Shown one piece after another: positions 51,674 to 59,445 of a DNA stretch of 59,445 nt. The notes under the pieces are model-generated. The model was not told the origin of the DNA. It made no database searches and worked only from the letters and a program-made list of their open reading frames with translations. The translations under genes and the position numbers were made by a program. The stretch covers positions 1 through 59,445 of the forward strand of contig JADGNF010000006.1 in NCBI GenBank assembly GCA_017883615.1, given 5' to 3'. Positions within the stretch are counted from its first letter, which is position 1, and every line of letters begins with the position of its first letter. Source of the DNA: Candidatus Bathyarchaeota archaeon (GTDB taxonomy: Archaea > Thermoproteota > Bathyarchaeia > Bathyarchaeales > Bathycorpusculaceae).

Positions 51674-52466
51674 CACCATCAGGACGACCGCGATTAAAAG
51701 CGTTAAAAGCGAAAGTCCCACAGTGAAAACCTTCACCCTGGAAGACGACATATGCTCCAAAGCCAACCCAGGACAGTTCCTGATGCTCAGGATACCAGGT
51801 ATCGACGAAATACCGCTGAGCATTCTGAATGCGGGCGAGGGTCAAGTTCAGTTTAGCGTTAAAGCCGTTGGTGATGCGACACGCCACCTCCACAATCTGA
51901 CGACAGGCGACCTATTGGGTCTTCGGGGTCCGTTTGGAACCAGCTTTACCGAAACCCGTGGTAGAGTTCTCCTTATCGGAGGCGGAACAGGAACTGCACC
52001 CCTGCTTTTCCTTGCCAAACGACTCGCTGCAAAAGTGGACCGTTTAAGCTTCGTGATTGGCGCCAAAACCAAAAACGAACTCCTATATCTAACCGAATTG
52101 GATGCGGTTTGCACTGACGAGAGCGCAATAGCCACTACCGAAGACGGCAGCTACGGGTTGCAGTGCTTAGCAACGGAGCCGCTAGAGAAGCTAGTGGATA
52201 AGCAGAAATTCAATATGATTTATACTTGCGGACCCGAAAAGATGGTTAAGTCAATTTTTAACTTCGCGGAAAAACGCAAAATAGCCATGGAAGCCAGTTT
52301 GGAGCGATTAATACGGTGCGGCATAGGCTTGTGCGGAAGTTGCATGATTGGCAAGTACCGTGTATGCCGAGACGGACCTGTCTTTACGATGGCGAGGTTA
52401 AGCGAGGTCAAAGACGAACTGGGCATGTCCAAATTGGGCTTTGACGGCAGCCGAATCGAAGTCTAA
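51630..52466 (+). CDS. pyrK: Dihydroorotate dehydrogenase electron-transfer subunit
   Basis: 278 residues. FAD barrel (NPGQFLMLRIPGIDEIPLSI), nucleotide-binding domain (VLLIGGGTGTAPLLFLA, YTCGPEKM) and the 2Fe-2S cluster motif CGIGLCGSCMIG....CRDGP. It carries electrons from PyrD to NAD+. Starts inside the pyrD frame at ATG 51630. Confidence 0.95.
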   Translation: MEVSKKLSAYLTKLNTIRTTAIKSVKSESPTVKTFTLEDDICSKANPGQFLMLRIPGIDEIPLSILNAGEGQVQFSVKAVGDATRHLHNLTTGDLLGLRGPFGTSFTETRGRVLLIGGGTGTAPLLFLAKRLAAKVDRLSFVIGAKTKNELLYLTELDAVCTDESAIATTEDGSYGLQCLATEPLEKLVDKQKFNMIYTCGPEKMVKSIFNFAEKRKIAMEASLERLIRCGIGLCGSCMIGKYRVCRDGPVFTMARLSEVKDELGMSKLGFDGSRIEV

Positions 52467-52479
52467 AGAGGCTGAGGAC

Positions 52480-52767
52480 ATGATTTCGCAACCAGACCTT
52501 GAGGCAGCCCTCAAAAAAACCGTTCTCCTGTACAACAGGTTGAACAGTCCCCAAGCCGTAACAAAACTCGTTAACTTTTCCCCTGAAATGGTTATTGTTT
52601 CTTTTGCGGGTCCCTTCTGCTATGAATGCGGCGATGTCCAAAAATACGTTGACGGGTTCGCCAAAGATTTCAAAGTCTTCGTTGACTACGCAGAGCTGGT
52701 GCAAAGGAAAACTCGGGAAACAACGCCTCATAGTGTAGAAGCAACGTACATCGTTAAAACAAGATAA
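52480..52767 (+). CDS. Small protein with a CxxC pair, third gene of the pyr unit
   Basis: 95 residues from ATG 52480, 13 bases after pyrK. ISQPDLEAALKKTVLLYNRLNSPQAVTKLVNFSPEMVIVSFAGPFCYECGDVQKYVDGFAKDFKVFVDY. The CYEC pair and the mixed strand/helix pattern could hold a metal or a disulfide. Position in the pyrD-pyrK operon suggests an accessory role in redox or pyrimidine metabolism; no family recognised. Confidence 0.6.
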   Translation: MISQPDLEAALKKTVLLYNRLNSPQAVTKLVNFSPEMVIVSFAGPFCYECGDVQKYVDGFAKDFKVFVDYAELVQRKTRETTPHSVEATYIVKTR

Positions 52768-52770
52768 ACG

Positions 52771-53166
52771 CTAACCAACTTGTTCAATAAGCGCCTTAAC
52801 CCGTTTTTCAATTTCATCTCGGATTATCCGCGCTTTCTCAATTGGTTTCCCCTTTGGGTCTTCAAGTTTCCAGTCCATTGTAGGCTTAAAGAAGGGTCCG
52901 GGGCAGACTCCTTGGTCATTGCAGCCCATCGTTACAATTAAGTCTGGTTCTTGTGCCATTTGGAAAGTTATCAGTTTTGGTTTATTTTGGGAGATATCGA
53001 TCCCCGTTTCCTTCATGACCTCAACAACGGCAAGGTTAACTTTTTCTGCTGGCTTGTTTCCAGCACTTGAAGCTATAATCCTGTCTTTCCCATATTTGTT
53101 GGCGAAGGCTTCCGCCATCTGGCTTCGACCTGCATTCTCAACGCAAACAAACAGAATTTTCTTCAT
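52771..53166 (-). CDS. arsC: Low-molecular-weight phosphatase / arsenate reductase (ArsC type)
   Basis: 131 residues from ATG 53166. KKILFVCVENAGRSQMAEAFA holds the C-x5-R catalytic loop, and MGCNDQGVCPGP carries the two extra Cys used in thioredoxin-type arsenate reductases. ASSAGNKPAEKVNLAVVEVMKETGIDIS and WKLEDPKGK are family blocks. It probably reduces arsenate to arsenite, or dephosphorylates proteins. It follows the CBS gene in the same direction, 38 bases on, and converges with the pyr unit. Confidence 0.85.
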   Translation of the reverse strand: MKKILFVCVENAGRSQMAEAFANKYGKDRIIASSAGNKPAEKVNLAVVEVMKETGIDISQNKPKLITFQMAQEPDLIVTMGCNDQGVCPGPFFKPTMDWKLEDPKGKPIEKARIIRDEIEKRVKALIEQVG

Positions 53167-53204
53167 CAAGTCACGGCAGAATTTAACAAGAAGAAAAAGG
53201 AAGT

Positions 53205-54389
53205 TTAGAGTTCTTCTGTTGGGAACCCGTACTTCCGAAGGTATTCCCTTGCGTACGTTGGGTCGAAGGAAAGTTCTTTGCTTCTTAGAATCCTTTTGTC
53301 CAGACGGTCCAAAGCCACGCGGAAGGTTGGTTCCACACCGAAGCCCTCTGAAGAGGCAAAGAAAAAGCCCTTGACCCCCTTCACCGTTCGCAGTTGAAGG
53401 CGACAATGAATAAGTGGCTGCCCTTTATGATTCGCTCCATGGAGCTTCATATAAACAAACAAAGTGCCCGATTCCAACAGATCCTTGTATTTACGTGTGA
53501 AACTGTCGAATTCTCCCATCATGAACCCTTGCGCGCTCTCATCAATCACTGCACCTTTGGACGCAAACTGAATCGTTAAGCGACGGTCAAGGTCTTCCAT
53601 CTGGGAAATCGGCTCAAGGAAATCCAATTTAGTCACGATACCGACCAACCGATCTTTAGCCAGAACTACGAGGCAATGGACATTAAACTTGTGCATCATG
53701 TTTTCTCCATCTTTCAACGTAGTTTCAGGTGTAACTGTGACTACGGGGCTGGTCATGACTCCTTTTGCGGGGATGCTCAGAACTTGAATTTTCTCGCCTT
53801 TTATGTCGCCCAGGGTTTGGCGTTGGTTGGGTTGGAAAACGTTTTGTATGATGTCCTGGGTGCTTACGATGCCTACGACTTTTCCATTTTCTATTACGGG
53901 TACGTGGCTTATGTCGTGTTCCCGAAAGAGGCTCAAGGCTGCACCGACTGACCGAGTTACGTCAAGAGTGAACGGTGCTTTGCTCATTATTTGCTCAATT
54001 GGCGTGCTGCCCCATTCCTGCGTTACTGCTCCGTGGATGATGTTTTCATCTGTTACGAAGCCGCGTAGTTTCTCCTTCTCAAAAACTGGCAACTGTCGCA
54101 CACCGCTCTGAATCATCATTTTTGCGGCTTTGCTCAGGGACATGTCAAGTTCTAATTTGGGAGCGGAACGCATTAGAGACTTAACTTTTGTTGTGGCGGG
54201 GTCGAGTCTTGCTCGGACTATCCATCTTCTCGAGATGACACCTGAGTACTTGTCTTTTTCATCAAGAACCGCCAGCGCTGGCGGGGCATCTTTCTTAAAG
54301 AGTTCTAAGCACCGTGATAACGTGTCGTTCTCGTTAACGGTATAAAATGTTGTTGAATAGACATCTTTCACAGAAACTGGGCTTATCAT
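53205..54389 (-). CDS. Four-CBS-domain protein with C-terminal HPF-like domain
   Basis: 394 residues from ATG 54389 (GGAG eight bases upstream). Four CBS motifs in two Bateman pairs cover about residues 1-265, each ending in a G.VT..D or GIVS..D turn. The last 120 residues (LTIQFASKGAVIDESAQGFMMGEF, LQLRTVKGVKGFFFASSEGFGVEPTFRVALDRLDKRI) resemble the ribosome hibernation-promoting factor fold (beta-alpha-beta-beta-beta-alpha), giving an adenine-nucleotide-sensing hibernation factor. CBS proteins that dimerise ribosomes have been reported from Pyrococcus (aRDF), which supports the idea; the fusion reading here is mine. Confidence 0.75.
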   Translation of the reverse strand: MISPVSVKDVYSTTFYTVNENDTLSRCLELFKKDAPPALAVLDEKDKYSGVISRRWIVRARLDPATTKVKSLMRSAPKLELDMSLSKAAKMMIQSGVRQLPVFEKEKLRGFVTDENIIHGAVTQEWGSTPIEQIMSKAPFTLDVTRSVGAALSLFREHDISHVPVIENGKVVGIVSTQDIIQNVFQPNQRQTLGDIKGEKIQVLSIPAKGVMTSPVVTVTPETTLKDGENMMHKFNVHCLVVLAKDRLVGIVTKLDFLEPISQMEDLDRRLTIQFASKGAVIDESAQGFMMGEFDSFTRKYKDLLESGTLFVYMKLHGANHKGQPLIHCRLQLRTVKGVKGFFFASSEGFGVEPTFRVALDRLDKRILRSKELSFDPTYAREYLRKYGFPTEEL

Positions 54390-54642
54390 AATGTTAGCTC
54401 CATCTTTATTTGCGTACTGTAAGATTTAAACGTTGCAAAAACTTTCAAAGTTGTTTTTTCAACGCGTTTGTTATCTTGGTGTGCCCCTACAGTGATTCAC
54501 ATGATAGCGCATGCAATTTCTATCAGCTAAGTACATAGATTCTCTTTTTGTATGATATAGAAAACCTTATCTTTGTTCTAGAACACGATGTAATCATACC
54601 ACTCGGCAATAGGACAAAATCGTCTAGGAGAGAAAACTCAAA

Positions 54643-54696
54643 ATGAAGTTAACCAAATTACTCTTTTCAGCAATTTTTTCTGAGGTGCCCAAATAA
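54643..54696 (+). CDS. 17-codon leader ORF
   Basis: ATG 54643 preceded by AGGAG (about eleven bases) encodes KLTKLLFSAIFSEVPK and TAA, one base before the next gene's ATG 54698. Its last codons contain GAGGTG, which is the likely ribosome site of that gene. It may be a translated leader that couples the downstream gene, or a chance frame. Confidence 0.4.
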   Translation: MKLTKLLFSAIFSEVPK

Positions 54697-54697
54697 G

Positions 54698-55081
54698 ATG
54701 TCGTCATCCCAGAAAGAAACAGTTGAAAAACTGAAAGTCGAGTGGAAGCGGCTCTGGAAAGAACGCTTCGACGATCGCACGCGCGCAGAAGGCGTGGCTA
54801 CAACTGACTTCTCATCGTTATACGTTGACCAAGGCACTGTAATTCATGCCACAAGAGATTTCAAAGCCTTAAACTTCAAGGAAATTCTGGACCGTCACCA
54901 AGTTGAAAACCCCGAGAAGTTCATCCAGCCAGACACGCAGGTTGGCGGCTGGAACAAATTCATCAAAACTGAAATTACAAGCAAAAAACAACAGAAAATC
55001 AAACGGGCCGAATCCTACATCCCAGAAAAGAAAGAGCCACAGCAGCCAAAAAAAGGGGGCCGCGGCTGGCTGCACAAGTAG
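54698..55081 (+). CDS. Basic 127-residue protein
   Basis: Begins SSSQKETVEKLKVEWKRLWKERFDDRTRAEGVATTDF and ends in a Lys/Gln/Pro-rich tail (KKEPQQPKKGGRGWLHK). The body has a DFSSLYVDQGTVIHATRDF segment with strand character. No membrane helix or signal. No family recognised; the basic tail suggests nucleic-acid or ribosome contact, which is inference. The preceding 17-codon ORF ends one base before it. Confidence 0.65.
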   Translation: MSSSQKETVEKLKVEWKRLWKERFDDRTRAEGVATTDFSSLYVDQGTVIHATRDFKALNFKEILDRHQVENPEKFIQPDTQVGGWNKFIKTEITSKKQQKIKRAESYIPEKKEPQQPKKGGRGWLHK

Positions 55082-55371
55082 TCAATGTTGCTCTTAAAGA
55101 ACAAAGAATCTCTTTCCGTTCTGTTTTCCTTAGACTTTTGTGATAGCTAGAAGTTTGACAGGTTTAGTTATGGGATACGTCAATCCAGCGTTATAGCGTC
55201 TCCAAAAAGCTTCTTATAACGTATACCACGTTTCAATCGAAACGCCAACGCCCCCAACAAAATGGGTGCTACTTCGACTTAGCACTGAAAATGAGCGGAA
55301 AAAAAGTGCCACTTGTCTCTCAAAGCTTAAACTAAAGCAAGTTAAATAACTGTGATGTAGCTGGGTTAGCT
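55082..55371. other. Gap before the flippase gene
   Basis: No gene seen. A single palindrome GTTTCAATCGAAAC is at 55230-55243, and a TATA-like TTAAATAAC lies about 25 bases before the flippase start. It is not a CRISPR array, as no second copy occurs. Confidence 0.4.
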
Positions 55372-57012
55372 ATGGACAAAGCAATGAAAATGGGGAAGTC
55401 TTCGGCGACTGGCAGTTTCCAGATGCTAATTGGGGTCGTCGCTTCAACCGTCATCATGGCTTTGGGAACAATTGTCTTAGGGTGGCTTCTTTCCAGGGAC
55501 CAACTTGGGCTCTACGGCGTCGCTTTAATTCCTTCAGGGATAATTAACTACTTCCGCGATTGGGGCGTTAACTCTGCAATGACCAAGCAAATCGCCAGTC
55601 TACGAGCCTCTGGTAGACAAGACGAAATTCACGACGTCATAGTGTCTGGAACTGTTTTCGAAATAATCAGCGGCGCAGTATTGTCTGCCATCTGTTTTGC
55701 CGTTTCGGGTTTGCTGGCTTCCTATCTAAAAATGCCCGAAGCCTCAACTCTCATCGCGGTAATGTCTTTGTCCATTTTTGCTGGAGCATTGATGGCTGCA
55801 GCAGGCAGCATTTTTATTGGTTTCGAAAAGATGGAATATAACAGCATAATACTTACGCTTCAAGCCGTCGCGAAAACCGCCATCGGTCCGCTCCTTGTCG
55901 TTTTGGGTTTTGGGGCGTTGGGCGCTATCACAGGTGCTTCGGTTTCTGCCCTCGTCGGCGCATTAGTTGGTATCTCAATAGTCTACATTGTTATGTTTAG
56001 ACCGCTGGAGAAGACAGGCAAACGCGACATTCGCAAAACTCTCAAACCCATGCTTTCGTTCGGAGTGCCTTTAATGGTTTCTAACATTGTGATTGGAGTT
56101 TCGCCTTTACTGTTTGCTTTCTTGATGGCTCCCATTGCAGGGACATCCCTTATGGGCGACTTCTATGCGGCTTCATATTTCACGGTTCTCTTGACGTTCT
56201 TCACCATTCCAATTTCCACTGCCCTGTTTCCCGCATTCGCCAAATTAGATGTTCAGAACGAGCCTGAATTGCTTAAAACGGTTTTTGCCTCTTCCGTGAA
56301 GTACACTTCGATTTTGGTTGTTCCCGCAACGATGCTTGTCATGGCGTTGTCAGGTCCGATGATTTATACGCTGTGGCTAGGGAAATTTCCCAATGCACCA
56401 CTGTTTCTGTCTCTAATTGTCATAATCAACCTTTACGTAGTGGTTGGCAGCTTAAGTTTAGGTGCATTGTTATCAGGGATAGGCGAAACCGGCAAACTCA
56501 TGCTTCAAGCTCTGCTCTCACTCTCCTTCAGTGCACCCTTACTCATAATCTTAATAGGATTCTCAGGAAGCCTAACTCCCATGGTTGGAGCAATAATTGG
56601 CATAGTGGGTATTCTCCTATGCAGCTTACCCGGTTCAATTTGGGGGCTATTTTGGATTTGGCGGCGGTTCAAAGCTAAAGCAGATTTTCAGGTTGCGGCC
56701 AAAATTTTCTTTTCCTCAGGTGTCGCCGCTGTCGCCTCTTATTTTACCGCATCACTGGCGCAGACAAATCTGAAGGTCTTTGGTCTCTCTTTGTGGACGA
56801 GCAATATTGGAAGTCTTCTGTTGGGTTTTGTCGTTTTTATTGTTATATACTTGGGTTTAGCTCCTGCGATTGGTGGGATTAATCAAGTGGATGTTGATAA
56901 CATGAGGTCAATGTTTGGAGGTATAGGTTTCGTGTCGAGAATTCTGGAGATACCGCTGAGATTCATGGAGCAAGCCATGAAGATCCGTGGTCCAAAAAAG
57001 TCGCAACAGTAA
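55372..57012 (+). CDS. Oligosaccharide flippase (Wzx/MATE-like)
   Basis: 546 residues with about 14 hydrophobic segments, of the polysaccharide-transporter (MurJ/MATE) superfamily. The N-terminal GTIVLGWLLSRDQLGLYGVALIPSGIINYFRDWGV matches the first-helices block of Wzx-type flippases (LGLY...). It should move lipid-linked glycans across the membrane for surface glycoprotein or lipid glycosylation. No glycosyltransferases are adjacent. Single gene, ATG 55372. Confidence 0.85.
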   Translation: MDKAMKMGKSSATGSFQMLIGVVASTVIMALGTIVLGWLLSRDQLGLYGVALIPSGIINYFRDWGVNSAMTKQIASLRASGRQDEIHDVIVSGTVFEIISGAVLSAICFAVSGLLASYLKMPEASTLIAVMSLSIFAGALMAAAGSIFIGFEKMEYNSIILTLQAVAKTAIGPLLVVLGFGALGAITGASVSALVGALVGISIVYIVMFRPLEKTGKRDIRKTLKPMLSFGVPLMVSNIVIGVSPLLFAFLMAPIAGTSLMGDFYAASYFTVLLTFFTIPISTALFPAFAKLDVQNEPELLKTVFASSVKYTSILVVPATMLVMALSGPMIYTLWLGKFPNAPLFLSLIVIINLYVVVGSLSLGALLSGIGETGKLMLQALLSLSFSAPLLIILIGFSGSLTPMVGAIIGIVGILLCSLPGSIWGLFWIWRRFKAKADFQVAAKIFFSSGVAAVASYFTASLAQTNLKVFGLSLWTSNIGSLLLGFVVFIVIYLGLAPAIGGINQVDVDNMRSMFGGIGFVSRILEIPLRFMEQAMKIRGPKKSQQ

Positions 57013-57030
57013 AAGTGTAAAAGGTTTGAG

Positions 57031-57106
57031 GTGGGTTGGGTCAAAGTTGTGCGGAAGACGCCCTCAGTGGCGAACCACCGGATGCGTTTCCCTTTGAACC
57101 CGCCCA
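57031..57106 (+). ncRNA. Candidate structured RNA between flippase and 5S
   Basis: The bases GTGGGTTGGGTCAAAG (57031-57046) can pair with CTTTGAACCCGCCCA (57092-57106) with one bulge, about 13 pairs. Inside, CGG...CCG (57052-57054/57078-57080) encloses CGCC-CTCAGT-GGCG with AAGA on one side and AACCA on the other. This multi-level stem is too regular for chance. The unpaired AAGA/AACCA bulge could be a kink-turn-like internal loop. It might be a small guide RNA or the flippase transcript end. Confidence 0.35.
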
Positions 57107-57319
57107 AAATGGATTAAGCCGGGTTTTCTTTTAAGGTTTATGAAACATCAATCTTTACCTTTTCTTCATTTTTTCGTTGTCTTCCAAAAAATCCTGGCAA
57201 GAAAAATTTGATGCCGAAATAGCAAATAGAACCCTGAAACATGCACTTGCGGACTCCTTAACATAGCGGCATCTAGAAACGAAAGGTTAATCTACGCGTT
57301 TGTTATGTTCGGTTGATTG

Positions 57320-57438
57320 TTTGCCGGCCATTGGGCGCGGGTTCCACCTGATCCCTTTCCGAACTCAGAAGTTAAACCGTGTTCCGTTCCCCGCTGTATT
57401 GTGGTCTTCGGCCACGAGAAACCGGGAAAGCTGGCAAC
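57320..57438 (+). rRNA. rrf: 5S ribosomal RNA
   Basis: About 119 bases. TTGCCGGCC at the 5' end pairs with GCTGGCAA at the 3' end. The internal CCTTTCCGAACTCAGAAGTTAAACC block is the conserved loop of all 5S rRNAs. It lies on its own, about 1.05 kb upstream of 16S. No 23S is present within the window. It may be transcribed apart from 16S. Confidence 0.95.
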
Positions 57439-58187
57439 ACCTAAACCTTTTCTTTTGTTCTATCTTAGATTTGCTTCTTGTTTAGGTCTCGAGAAGACCT
57501 TTGGGTATATGAGATAAAAAATAAGTAGCTTTTCTCTAATAGCCCATTTTATTAAGAATGAATCTTAATTTGAGCTTGTCATTAAGTCGTATAGTAGCTG
57601 TTCCAATAGGCAGGTTTTTTGCTAAGACGCTCAAGATCTCTGTTAGTTTAATCATGTGCCTATTGGGGGTTGATAGTGTTCGAGTACATGCGACTCTGTT
57701 TCCTTATTTTCTTCAAGATTTGCTTTCTGCGGTGTGCGTTCAAAAACTTCTTCCATAAAACTTCACCAAATAAGATGGGACTTTTTTTGTTGATAAATTT
57801 ATGTTGATGGCGATTGGTAACAACAATTCTTCAACCGAGCATGAAAGATGCAACCTGCTGAAAGTTTCCTGCAAACTGCATAAATGCTATTTTGGCATTA
57901 GGCTTTCGTCAAAAAATGTAACCCATTTAGAAAACGGCAAATAAGTCGTGAAGAATTCACAGTTATCTAAATAGCTGACAACAAAAGAAAACCCGCTAAG
58001 ACCCAAAACAGACCCGAATCTCTACCGAAGAAAAAGTGACGCTGGAGAAAATAGGCACAATTGGAACTCTACGAAGAAATATTCAAAGCAGAGGAAGATA
58101 CGTGACTGGAGTAGAAAACACGTAAGTTTGGTGTCCAATTCCATGTTTCTTGGAAAAAGTAATGTTTATTTCTCGGTCGGACGCAAT
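57439..58187. other. Spacer between 5S and 16S transcription units
   Basis: About 750 bases. No gene that can be supported. A T-rich tract (TTTTCTTTTGTTC) follows 5S and may stop transcription. There is a GTGAA-gaa-TTCAC palindrome near 57950 and a short AATGC...GCATT inverted repeat near 57886. Short frames near 57558 and 58040 are not credible. Confidence 0.4.
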
Positions 58188-58196
58188 GTTTATATG
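58188..58196 (+). promoter_or_regulatory. Likely rRNA promoter TATA box
   Basis: GTTTATATG is preceded by the A/C-rich CGCAA and a purine stretch, the position expected for a TATA box about 300 bases before 16S. A second AATGTTTAT stands 26 bases upstream. Confidence 0.5.
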
Positions 58197-58219
58197 GGCT
58201 GAAGGTGCTTCTGATTAAA

Positions 58220-58489
58220 GTCAGCTAATTCAGCTGCCCCGCAATATCAACTTGGCGGCGGCTCAACCCCAACCGAAACGGCGACTACGCCTTACAGGGA
58301 TGCGGGTGTTGGCCTCCAATTGCGGGGACACACATGTAGACCTGACTAATTGCTCAGTTAGGTCTGAAATGGGCTTTGACGTTTGTGGAATAGTTCTCCC
58401 TCCAAATCCAGTAAGAGGCAAAAAGCGAAACGTACCATAAATAAACATAGTAGTACCCGACATTTTCATCGGAGTACGCAGTTGTGCGT
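58220..58489 (+). promoter_or_regulatory. 16S leader with three hairpins
   Basis: Likely pre-rRNA leader. CCCCGCAAT (58237-58245) can pair perfectly with ATTGCGGGG (58319-58327). AGACCTGACT (58338-58347) pairs with AGTTAGGTCT (58356-58365). GGAGTACGCA (58471-58480) pairs with TGCGTAACTCC (58485-58495), which includes the first bases of 16S. The 3' processing-stem partner lies outside the window. Confidence 0.55.

Positions 58490-59445
<956 letters not shown>

Noticed and set aside
55230-55243. GTTTCAATCGAAAC as a CRISPR repeat
   Set aside because: Single copy; no spaced repeats in the region or anywhere else noticed in the window.
58040-58130. Short frames such as AQLELYEEIFKAEED in the 5S-16S spacer
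   Set aside because: Cut by stops on the 5' side and without starts; perhaps a very old remnant, not supportable.

Overview
The window is archaeal. It ends in the 5' two thirds of a 16S rRNA gene with archaeal signatures, preceded about 1 kb upstream by a separate 5S gene. Its genes have archaeal features: an archaeal-type LeuRS and MetRS, CDKAL1-type methylthiotransferase, geranylgeranyl-type prenyl synthase, PadR and ribbon-helix-helix regulators, TATA boxes and EFP/PEF-type C-terminal anchors. The gene mix resembles Bathyarchaeia (TACK side), but this is inference; a 16S search would settle it. Many starts are TTG or GTG placed five bases after an AGGTGA-type ribosome site.

Layout. 1-5.5 kb: the 3' end of acetyl-CoA synthetase, an exported two-domain NosL-like protein, a phytoene-desaturase-like flavoenzyme, and metG with a PHP phosphoesterase. 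5.6-13.2 kb: small membrane and zinc-ribbon proteins, a cytochrome-b5-like protein, the peroxiredoxin-cysS pair, a hydrolase, a methyltransferase pair, a small regulator pair and a family-4-like uracil-DNA glycosylase. 13.4-19 kb: surface proteins, a membrane-anchored HTH regulator beside a large exported beta-propeller protein, an MFS transporter and a frameshifted GNAT. 19-20.4 kb: a DUF5615/DUF433 toxin-antitoxin pair between two related ~240-bp A/C-rich repeats, with a tRNA 3' fragment on one side. 20.5-27.6 kb: mostly housekeeping genes (asnS, YCII, MBL hydrolase, flavin reductase, MtaB-like, RHH pair, AlkD, EF-Tu-domain-II protein, MazG-like). 27.8-38.3 kb is an accessory stretch: a beta-propeller/glycosidase fusion, membrane proteins, Usp, two DNA-ligase C-terminal remnants, an integrase remnant, a frameshifted PAP2 phosphatase, PadR, a PAS kinase and a frameshifted YVTN propeller protein. 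38.3-41 kb: a peptide-modifying-type radical SAM enzyme beside an MFS transporter with a distinctive charged tail, plus a divergent 14-codon ORF. 41-57 kb: prenyl synthase, leuS, a B12-binding radical SAM protein, a 1-kb decayed region with a trpA remnant and G-tract repeats, a MASE3/PocR kinase, pyrD-pyrK, an ArsC-type phosphatase, a CBS-HPF protein and a flippase. 57-59.4 kb: a candidate structured RNA, 5S, and the 16S leader and gene.

Themes. Four aminoacyl-tRNA synthetases (Met, Cys, Asn, Leu) lie in the window, and the CysRS lacks two canonical zinc ligands. At least six genes carry one premature stop or one frameshift, so either the assembly contains errors or accessory genes are decaying here. 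The strongest candidate for an undescribed system is the radical SAM/MFS pair, where the transporter tail or the nearby mini-ORF could be the modified substrate.
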